DNA of 5,456 nucleotides from Verrucomicrobiota bacterium (GTDB lineage: Bacteria > Verrucomicrobiota > Verrucomicrobiia > Chthoniobacterales > Terrimicrobiaceae): assembly GCA_026398285.1 (NCBI GenBank), contig JAPLTI010000179.1, positions 1-5,456 of the forward strand, given 5' to 3'. A program made the translations under genes and the position numbers. Each line of letters opens with the position of its first letter. Position 1 is the first letter of the stretch. Below are positions 1 to 5,456 of this stretch, one piece after another. The notes beneath the pieces were generated by a model that was given only the letters and a program-made list of their open reading frames with translations, was not told the DNA's origin and made no database searches.

Positions 1-1486
1 CCCACCAGTTCGTTCCGCTCCAGACCAAAGGTTTTTCGTAGCCTTGGAAATCCGTCTGGGCATTGAGTTGGAAAAAATCCGCTGTGCCTCCGTGGTAGCG
101 ATAAATCCTGCACTGGATATTCACGGTGGCCGCGATGCGCTGAACTTTTTTCTCCATGTGCGAGGGCACGGGAATGCCCAGCGTGGCAAGTGCACCCATG
201 CCCTGACGGGACTCCATGGCTTGCGATGGAATGACGATCGGCCACTGCGGGCTTTCCTCTCCAAAAGGCCAAACGGGACTGGGGTAAACCGCACGGCTTG
301 TCACATACTGGAGCGGTCTGCCGGAAAGAATCGCGATAGGGGGAGGTGGCATCTTGCCGTCCTCATCCAGAAGCAGGAGTTGGTAATCATCTGCCGGGCC
401 TTCCGGTGTTTTGATTTGCCAACGCAGTGGCTGGTCGAAAAACCGGATCGGCTGGCCGTCTTCCCCCACGACATGTCTATTGAAGAAATCCTTGCTGGTG
501 CCGAGTTGGGTGAGGCTTTTGGAAAGACTGGGACGCATTCCACGAATTTCGAGGTTCGAGATGGTTCCGTAGTCATCCTTTCCCGCCTGTAGAACCAGAT
601 TGGACCCGAGGCCAAGCAGGGGGGCATTACGCGATTGATAGGATTTCTCGATGAATTGGCTGACGAATTTCATCGAGGTTTTGCCAAATTCCGAACTGCC
701 GGACTCTCGCGCTTGAATGACCGCCGAGCCGGGCAGGAGCATGAGGCGGAATTCCACATCCGGCGGGAGGGCGCTTCCATCCGAATCGTCCCATTTGTCG
801 AAGGTCGTCTTCCATTTCTTTACCTCTCTAGCACGCCTCCAGCCTTCTTCCAGCCGCGCCCATACGGCAGCATCAACAGCTTCCGAAAGCAGTTCAGGAA
901 CCTCGATTTGGTGCGATTTACAGGCGGCGGCCAGATAGGCAAAATATTCTGCGGCGTTGGCCGGGGGATTCTCCCCAGGAAAAATCTCAATATCGCCCAA
1001 GCGCCAGAAACACGGTTCTCCGACGGCGTTTTTGAGGTCACTGAGATTGATCTGGGATAATTTTTTCGTCCACCACACCTCAGCATCTTTTAAAAAACGC
1101 TGAACTGCCCGGGGCAAATTGGCCGGGAGTTTTTTGGCAATGGCCGCGTGGATGGTGTCAGGGCCTGTAGCCAGCGCCCGATCGGCGAGAGGTTTTTCCA
1201 GTGCCTTCAATAATGTGGCGGCAAGGTGCTTGCAGAGTCCACGCACCGGGCAGTTGCAATTTAGGAGGAGGGGTTGCTTCTGAAAAGAGACTTCGACCGA
1301 GTATATCGAGCCGCCATGGACTTGGGCTGAAATTTTTTCGCCAGCATCGTCCCACGATAAATCGCTCACATCTCCCCGCCTGAAGAGGGCTTGGCCTTTT
1401 TTGATGTCCTTGGCGCTGAAGGTTAGCACGGCGGCATCGATTCTTTTGCGTTGCTCGTTGGTGATGGAAAAATCAGATGAAGCCAT
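1..1486 (-). CDS. SWIM zinc-finger protein, probable N-terminal half of an SNF2-family helicase (C-terminus outside window)
   Basis: The minus strand is open from the ATG at 1486-1484 to the left edge: 495 codons with no stop, so the C-terminus is missing. A SWIM zinc finger (CxCx5CxH) is formed by Cys77, Cys79, Cys85 and His87. It is preceded by about 75 residues with the usual pre-SWIM features (FSAKDIKKGQALFRRGDV, then a VHGGSIYSVEV strand). SWIM domains are known to bind DNA or protein partners. The remaining 400 residues are soluble, with no signal peptide or membrane segment. They are rich in Trp and aromatic residues and look like the variable region found between an N-terminal SWIM finger and the ATPase core in bacterial SNF2-type proteins. 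No Walker A or DEAH box lies within the window, so the helicase assignment is inference from architecture. The frame stays open upstream of 1486, but I saw no in-frame ATG or GTG between 1487 and about 1607 and no strong Shine-Dalgarno. The gene diverges from nuoH. A stand-alone SWIM protein is the alternative. Confidence 0.8.
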   Translation of the reverse strand, partial: MASSDFSITNEQRKRIDAAVLTFSAKDIKKGQALFRRGDVSDLSWDDAGEKISAQVHGGSIYSVEVSFQKQPLLLNCNCPVRGLCKHLAATLLKALEKPLADRALATGPDTIHAAIAKKLPANLPRAVQRFLKDAEVWWTKKLSQINLSDLKNAVGEPCFWRLGDIEIFPGENPPANAAEYFAYLAAACKSHQIEVPELLSEAVDAAVWARLEEGWRRAREVKKWKTTFDKWDDSDGSALPPDVEFRLMLLPGSAVIQARESGSSEFGKTSMKFVSQFIEKSYQSRNAPLLGLGSNLVLQAGKDDYGTISNLEIRGMRPSLSKSLTQLGTSKDFFNRHVVGEDGQPIRFFDQPLRWQIKTPEGPADDYQLLLLDEDGKMPPPPIAILSGRPLQYVTSRAVYPSPVWPFGEESPQWPIVIPSQAMESRQGMGALATLGIPVPSHMEKKVQRIAATVNIQCRIYRYHGGTADFFQLNAQTDFQGYEKPLVWSGTNWW

Positions 1487-1607
1487 GCGTCGTTGGGCGG
1501 CGATGCTCTTTATTTCGACGGAAAAAACAAGTCGGCAGACGCGCGACTTTTTCGCCTTGCCGCTCGACAGGCGGCGCTCATCGGGGTAAACCGAAGCCCT
1601 GTTATAT
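1487..1607. promoter_or_regulatory. Divergent intergenic region, likely holding promoters for the SWIM gene and the nuoH operon
   Basis: This 121-base gap is the only non-coding stretch in the window and separates two outward-facing genes, so both promoters are expected here or just inside the genes. The one AT-rich patch lies at 1602-1609. On the minus strand it reads TATAAC (1606-1601), an acceptable -10 element that would give the SWIM gene a leader of roughly 100 bases. On the plus strand it reads TATATA (1603-1608), but this touches the annotated nuoH start codon. I found no convincing -35 hexamer at the right distance on either strand. A 5-bp inverted repeat (GCCGC at 1559-1563, GCGGC at 1571-1575, 7-base loop) is present without a T-run, so it is not a terminator. 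Promoter function is inferred from gene arrangement. Confidence 0.4.
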
Positions 1608-2789
1608 ATGGAGATTCTGAATTTTCTCATGCAGCCCGAGCCGTTCCTTGTGTGGACCTCTCTGGCGAAAACGCTTGGCCTTCTTGGCCTGATTCTGGGT
1701 TTGGTTTCCTATACGGTTTACGCCGAGCGTAAAATCTGCGCGTGGATCCAGGACCGCGTCGGGCCGAATCGCACCGGCATTCCGCTCACGAAAATCCGGA
1801 TTCTCGGTCTTGGCCAACCGATCGCCGATGCGCTGAAGCTTCTCTTGAAGGAAAATTTCATCCCGCACGAGGTGAACAAATTTTACTACTACATCGCGCC
1901 GAAGCTCGCGATGGTGCCTGCGATTCTGGTGTTGGCGGTCTTGCCCTTTGGAAGCTCGCTTTTTGGAGTTCCGATGGTGATTGCGGACATCAATATCGGC
2001 GTGCTTTATGTCTTCGCCGTTTCCTCGCTCGGCGTTTACGGCATCGTGCTCGCGGGTTGGGCCTCAAACTCGAAATATCCCTTCCTTGGCGGTATCCGCT
2101 CCACTTCGCAGATGATTTCCTACGAACTGGCACTCGGGCTTTCAGTGATCCCGGTTTTCATGCTCTGCGGCACCTTGAACATGCCCGACATCGTGAACTG
2201 GCAGCGCGAGAATGGCTGGATGGTCGCTCCCTTCTGGGCCAAGGGCCTCACTTGGGAAATGCTGCTCTCGGGCGATTTCAAGGCCGTGCTGGATACATTC
2301 GTGAACGGCTTTTCTGTATCCCGCCTGCTCATCTGGATCCCGATGTTGATTTCGTTCATCATTTTCCTGATCGCGATGTTTGCAGAGACCAACCGCGCGC
2401 CGTTCGATCTTCCCGAGGCCGAGCAGGAACTCGTCGGCGGCTACCACACCGAGTATTCCGGCATGGGTTTCGCCCTCTTCTTCCTAGGTGAATACGCGGC
2501 CATGATTGCGGGTTCGGGCGTTATCGTGACACTCTTTCTGGGTGGCTGGAGCCTGCCGATGATCCCCGATGGTTCGATGCCGGGTCTGCCGGGCGTCATT
2601 TTCGGTCTCATCAACATCGGCGTGTTTTTTGCCAAGGTGAGCGCGCTTTTGGTGCTCTTCATCTGGGTGCGTTGGACGGTTCCCCGTTTCCGCTACGACC
2701 AGCTCATGAAGCTCGGTTGGTATTTCTTCTTTGAGCTGGCCTTGGTGAATATTTTCATCACCGCCTTCGTCCTAGCCTACATTAAATAA
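1608..2789 (+). CDS. nuoH: NADH-quinone oxidoreductase subunit H (NuoH, complex I membrane subunit, ND1 homologue)
   Basis: NuoH is the inner-membrane subunit at the joint between the peripheral and membrane arms of complex I. It forms much of the quinone-binding cavity and couples NADH oxidation to proton pumping. The 393-residue product carries the family signatures: YAERK (38-42) with QDRVGPNRTG (48-57), GLGQPIADALKLL (67-79), GWASNSKYPFLGGIRS (150-165) followed by QMISYE, and the acidic motif FAETNRAPFDLPEAEQE (258-274) followed by Tyr279 and Glu282. About eight hydrophobic helices can be seen (near 13-36, 98-118, 124-148, 168-187, 240-258, 288-312, 330-353, 369-391). It is longer than the roughly 320-325 residues of E. 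coli NuoH or human ND1. Most of the excess is a loop near 205-240, before the acidic motif. The start has no clear Shine-Dalgarno, and Met8 (1629) is a plausible alternative. No other nuo gene adjoins it; hisD follows after 10 bases. Confidence 0.96.
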   Translation: MEILNFLMQPEPFLVWTSLAKTLGLLGLILGLVSYTVYAERKICAWIQDRVGPNRTGIPLTKIRILGLGQPIADALKLLLKENFIPHEVNKFYYYIAPKLAMVPAILVLAVLPFGSSLFGVPMVIADINIGVLYVFAVSSLGVYGIVLAGWASNSKYPFLGGIRSTSQMISYELALGLSVIPVFMLCGTLNMPDIVNWQRENGWMVAPFWAKGLTWEMLLSGDFKAVLDTFVNGFSVSRLLIWIPMLISFIIFLIAMFAETNRAPFDLPEAEQELVGGYHTEYSGMGFALFFLGEYAAMIAGSGVIVTLFLGGWSLPMIPDGSMPGLPGVIFGLINIGVFFAKVSALLVLFIWVRWTVPRFRYDQLMKLGWYFFFELALVNIFITAFVLAYIK

Positions 2790-2799
2790 TCCGCGCCCG

Positions 2800-4086
2800 G
2801 TGCAAATTCTTCGTCCGAAAGACAAAGCCTACCGGCGCGGCATTGAATCGCTGAAACGCTCCTACGAAGCGGATCCCGCTGTTCGCGCGACGGTGGAGGA
2901 AATCCTCGGCGCGGTAGCCAAGGAAGGCGACGAGGCGTTGCTCCGTTACACGAAAAAATTCGGCGGCCCTGATCTCGCGCCATACCAGATTCCCGTGACT
3001 CCCTTGGAGATCGCCGAGGCTTGCAATGCGCTTCCGGCGGAAACGCGCAAGGCGATCGACGCCGCGCGCTCGAATGTGAGGGCGTTTGCCAAGCGCAGCC
3101 TGCGCAAGAGCTGGTTTATGAAAAACCGGCAGGGTGCTATCACCGGTGAACGATTTGATCCCTTCCAACGAGTCGGCATTTACATTCCCGGCGGCACGGC
3201 GCCGCTGGTATCCACCGCGGTCATGACCTGCACGCTCGCCGAGGCTGCGGGTGTGCCCGAGATCGTCGCGGTGACTCCCGCCGGGCCTGATGGCAAGGTG
3301 CATCCCGCCTTGCTGGCTGCCCTTTCGCGCTGCGGCGCTACGGAGATTTATCGCGTCGGCGGAGCGCAAGCCATCGCCGCGCTGGCGCATGGCACGAAGA
3401 CTATTCTTCCCGTGCAGAAAATTTTCGGCCCCGGCAATTCTTATGTCGTCGAGGCCAAGCGTCAGGTCTTCGGCAAAGTCGCCATCGACCTCTTGCCCGG
3501 CCCGAGCGAGGTGCTTGTGATCGCCGACAAGACAGCCAAGCCTGATTGGGTCGCCGCCGATCTTTTGGCGCAGGCCGAGCATGGCCACGGCAGCCAAGCG
3601 ATTCTGGTCACGGATTCTGAAAAAATTCTCACTGGTGTCGAAAAGGCCGTTGAGCGGCAGACCAAGCTTTCCAAGCGTCCCGCCGAACTCGCCAAGGCAC
3701 TCAAAAACACGAAGCTCATCCTCGTCGAGGACATGGAGGTCGCCATTCGAATTGCGAATGAATACGCCTCCGAGCATGTCTCCATCGCCACCGATGCGCC
3801 GGGCGAAATTGCCCTGCAACTCCGCACCTCGGGAGCGATCTTTCTCGGCGGCCTGTCGCCGGTAGTCGGAGGCGACTTTTTGGCGGGGCCGAGTCACGAG
3901 CTTCCCACGGGCGGCGCCGGCCGGTCTTTCGCCGGTCTCACAGCGGACCAGTTCCAGCGCCGCACAAGCGTCGTCATGTTCGACGAGGACTCCTTGCGCG
4001 CCTCCCTGCCGCACATTGAAACCTTCAGCGCCATCGAGGGCCTCGACGCCCACGGCCGCTCCGCTTCCATCCGCCTCAAAAAGTGA
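2800..4086 (+). CDS. hisD: Histidinol dehydrogenase
   Basis: HisD is a cytoplasmic zinc enzyme that catalyses the last two steps of histidine synthesis, oxidising L-histidinol through histidinal to L-histidine with two NAD+. The 428-residue product is full length (E. coli 434). All catalytic positions are present, each one lower than E. coli numbering: zinc ligands Gln258, His261, Asp359 and His418, and the acid/base pair Glu325-His326 in ASEHVS. Other family motifs are YIPGGTAPLVSTAVM from 128, FGPGNSYV (209-216), LLPGPSEV (231-238), AQAEHGHGSQ (257-266) and GPSHELPTGG (363-372). The start is GTG at 2800, 10 bases after the nuoH stop, with no recognisable Shine-Dalgarno. The N-terminus has the family's usual length, which supports this start. 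The stop overlaps the folP start by four bases (GTGA), suggesting translational coupling. No other his gene is in view. A 449-codon open frame lies antisense to it and is a coding shadow. Confidence 0.97.
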   Translation: MQILRPKDKAYRRGIESLKRSYEADPAVRATVEEILGAVAKEGDEALLRYTKKFGGPDLAPYQIPVTPLEIAEACNALPAETRKAIDAARSNVRAFAKRSLRKSWFMKNRQGAITGERFDPFQRVGIYIPGGTAPLVSTAVMTCTLAEAAGVPEIVAVTPAGPDGKVHPALLAALSRCGATEIYRVGGAQAIAALAHGTKTILPVQKIFGPGNSYVVEAKRQVFGKVAIDLLPGPSEVLVIADKTAKPDWVAADLLAQAEHGHGSQAILVTDSEKILTGVEKAVERQTKLSKRPAELAKALKNTKLILVEDMEVAIRIANEYASEHVSIATDAPGEIALQLRTSGAIFLGGLSPVVGGDFLAGPSHELPTGGAGRSFAGLTADQFQRRTSVVMFDEDSLRASLPHIETFSAIEGLDAHGRSASIRLKK

Positions 4087-4922
4087 TCTGGAAAATCCGC
4101 GATCGCGAAATCGACCTCTCGCGGCGCGCACGGGTGATGGGCATCATCAATGCCACGCCGGATTCCTTTTCGGATGGCGGTTCGTTTTTGGATCCCCAAG
4201 CTGCCTTGGCGCACGGTCTGCAAATGGTGGCCGAGGGCGCCGAAATCCTCGATATCGGCGGCGAGTCCACGCGTCCCGGCGCACAGAGCGTCGAGGCGGA
4301 TGAGGAAATACGTCGCGTGCTGCCGATCATTCAAGCCCTGCGACGGGAAAGTCCGGTTCTGCTATCCATCGATACCTCCAAGGCTGCTGTGGCCCAAGCG
4401 GCGTTGGATGCCGGAGCGGACATCATCAACGATGTCACCGGTCTGCGAGGGGATTCCGAAATGCCGGCGCTCGCGGCGTCGTCAAAGGCGGGAATAGTCA
4501 TCATGCACATGCAGGGCGAGCCTCGCACGATGCAACTCGCACCGACATACGATGATGTCGTCGAGGAAGTGGGGAATTTTTTTCGACAGGCCGTCGCACG
4601 CTCGGTAGCGTGCGGCATTGACCCGATGCGCATTGCACTCGACCCAGGAATTGGATTTGGAAAAACGCCCGAGCACAATCGCAGGCTGCTGGCGGAGCTT
4701 TCCGCGTTCCTTGAGTTTGGGCGTCCGCTCCTCGTCGGCGCCTCCCGCAAATCCTTTCTCGGCTGGCTTGCGGGATCATCTGCGATGGATGACCGCTTCT
4801 GGCCAGGCGTCGCTCTCACCTCGCTCTGCCGCGAGCGCGGAGCCCGCATCCTGCGCGTCCACGACGTCAAACCCCACACGGAGGCGCTTCGGATGACCGA
4901 GGCGATATTGGGCGATGTTTGA
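4083..4922 (+). CDS. folP: Dihydropteroate synthase
   Basis: FolP condenses 6-hydroxymethyl-7,8-dihydropterin pyrophosphate with p-aminobenzoate to give 7,8-dihydropteroate in folate synthesis, and is the target of sulfonamides. The 279-residue product is a complete TIM-barrel enzyme of normal length. Both family signatures are present: MGIINATPDSFSDGG (19-33) and DIGGESTRPGA (57-67). Pterin and pyrophosphate site residues follow in order: SIDTSK (Asp97), IINDVTGL (Asn116, Asp117), IMHMQG (140-145), DPGIGFGKT (187-195), GASRKSF (Ser221, Arg222, Lys223) and RVHDV (Arg258, His260). The GTG start at 4083 overlaps the hisD stop and gives the usual short beta-strand before the first signature. Starting at Met19 would remove that strand. 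The 3' end overlaps cdaA by eight bases. I see no insertion in the two loops where sulfonamide-resistance changes typically occur, but resistance cannot be judged from this alone. The closest alternative, an acquired Sul enzyme, is unlikely given the operon setting. Confidence 0.97.
   Translation: MIWKIRDREIDLSRRARVMGIINATPDSFSDGGSFLDPQAALAHGLQMVAEGAEILDIGGESTRPGAQSVEADEEIRRVLPIIQALRRESPVLLSIDTSKAAVAQAALDAGADIINDVTGLRGDSEMPALAASSKAGIVIMHMQGEPRTMQLAPTYDDVVEEVGNFFRQAVARSVACGIDPMRIALDPGIGFGKTPEHNRRLLAELSAFLEFGRPLLVGASRKSFLGWLAGSSAMDDRFWPGVALTSLCRERGARILRVHDVKPHTEALRMTEAILGDV
4596..4613 (+). repeat. Perfect inverted repeat inside folP
   Basis: GCACGCT (4596-4602) and AGCGTGC (4607-4613) are perfectly complementary around a CGGT loop. 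The flanking C4595/G4614 pair extends the stem to 8 bp. It sits within codons for the segment RQAVARSVACG of FolP. A run of seven or more T lies shortly upstream rather than downstream, so it does not look like an intrinsic terminator for the plus-strand operon. It may be chance in GC-rich coding DNA, or an mRNA structure. No function can be assigned. Confidence 0.35.
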
Positions 4923-5456
4923 GCAGGCCGTAGCTTTTTTGCAGGAGCAGTGGACCTCCGGCATCGAGATCGTGATTCTCGCGGCGGTCATCTACTACAT
5001 TTACCTTTACCTTCGAGGAACCCACGGAGCCCGTATTTTGCTCGGTCTGGCGCTGGTTTTCCTTACGCTCACGCTGGTTTCCCAGTTGCTGAACCTGGAG
5101 GTCATCGGCTGGCTTTTACGAAGCATTTCCGTCTTTCTGGCCATCGCGCTGGTCGTCATTTTCCAGCCCGAATTGCGCCGCGCGCTCACGGAACTCGGTA
5201 GTCACCGTTTTTTCACATCAGCCTCCCAGGAGTCCGAGACCATCGAGCTCATCACGGATGCCATCTTCGAGCTTTCCAGCAAAGGCTTTGGCGCTCTGAT
5301 CGCGATCGAGCGCGAAATCAGTCTCAAAACCATTGTCGAAACCGGTGTCGCGCTGGACGCAAAGTTCTCAAAGGAACTCGCCCTCACCGTGTTTCATCCC
5401 AAGACGGTGCTTCACGATGGCGGCATGATTGTCAGCGGCGACCGCATCGTTGCCGC
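4915..5456 (+). CDS. cdaA: Diadenylate cyclase CdaA-type, membrane-bound c-di-AMP synthase (C-terminus outside window)
   Basis: CdaA enzymes (DisA_N/DAC domain) join two ATP into cyclic di-AMP, a second messenger for potassium and osmotic balance and cell-wall homeostasis. The frame from ATG 4915 stays open to the right edge, giving 180 complete codons of a family that usually has about 270. Three membrane helices (about 17-33, 40-57 and 63-82) lead into FQPELRRAL (83-91), the typical linker to the cytosolic DAC domain. The domain begins with KGFGALIAIERE (123-134) and TGVALDA (143-149), and reaches the ATP-binding loop LHDGG (166-170). The family consensus there is DGA, so Ala is replaced by Gly at residue 170. 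The RHR motif would lie beyond the edge. The start overlaps folP by eight bases, with a weak GAGG (4899-4902) 12 bases upstream, pointing to translational coupling. In several bacteria cdaA is followed by cdaR and glmM, which would be the expected next genes. Confidence 0.93.
   Translation, partial: MFEQAVAFLQEQWTSGIEIVILAAVIYYIYLYLRGTHGARILLGLALVFLTLTLVSQLLNLEVIGWLLRSISVFLAIALVVIFQPELRRALTELGSHRFFTSASQESETIELITDAIFELSSKGFGALIAIEREISLKTIVETGVALDAKFSKELALTVFHPKTVLHDGGMIVSGDRIVA

Noticed and set aside
44..592. 182-codon plus-strand open frame
   Set aside because: It is antisense to the SWIM-family gene, which is continuously open for 495 codons in a frame with a clear zinc finger. No motif or ribosome binding site supports the plus-strand frame.
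1158..1355. Short minus-strand frame overlapping the SWIM finger
   Set aside because: It is a different frame of the same strand as the SWIM gene, and the frame with the CxCxnCxH finger is the coding one.
1559..1575. GCCGC/GCGGC hairpin in the intergenic region as a terminator
   Set aside because: The stem is only 5 bp, no T-run follows on either strand, and both adjacent genes point away from it, so a terminator is not expected.
1742..2491. 249-codon open frame in another plus-strand frame
   Set aside because: It lies inside nuoH, and the nuoH frame carries all the complex I signatures. The product is Arg/His-rich without membrane or domain features.
3744..3760. Inverted repeat CATTCG/CGAATG in hisD
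   Set aside because: It has only six base pairs and falls in codons around the conserved region before the catalytic Glu-His pair. It is best explained by coding constraint and chance.
2782..4131. 449-codon open frame on the minus strand
   Set aside because: It lies entirely antisense to hisD, whose catalytic residues and family motifs are all intact. The antisense product is rich in Arg, Gly and Ala and has no recognisable domain; it is a GC-driven shadow.

Overview
The window holds five protein-coding genes and no RNA genes, mobile elements or CRISPR arrays that I can recognise. The DNA is moderately GC-rich and densely coded. The gene set is a SWIM zinc-finger protein, a complex I NuoH subunit, HisD, FolP and a CdaA-type diadenylate cyclase. 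Together with the protein style, this suggests a free-living Gram-negative-type bacterium. I think Verrucomicrobiota most likely, but this is inference from family resemblance and was not tested.

Layout: positions 1-1486 (minus strand) are one uninterrupted reading frame that runs off the left edge. It encodes the first 495 residues of a SWIM zinc-finger protein, probably the N-terminal half of an SNF2-type helicase. A 121-base divergent intergenic region (1487-1607) separates it from a tightly packed plus-strand series: nuoH (1608-2789), hisD (2800-4086), folP (4083-4922) and cdaA (4915 to beyond the right edge). Gaps within the series are 10 bases (nuoH/hisD), a 4-base overlap (hisD/folP) and an 8-base overlap (folP/cdaA). 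No terminator is visible between them, so they are probably one transcript.

Functionally the operon is mixed: a proton-pumping respiratory membrane subunit, the last enzyme of histidine synthesis, a folate enzyme and a c-di-AMP second-messenger synthase. HisD and FolP keep all the expected active-site residues. The folP-cdaA junction fits a known bacterial arrangement in which cdaA is followed by cdaR and glmM, which would lie beyond the right edge. The least usual points are a nuoH with no other nuo gene on either side, an enlarged loop in that NuoH, and a DGG instead of DGA motif in CdaA. I see no sign of a wholly new multi-gene system here.
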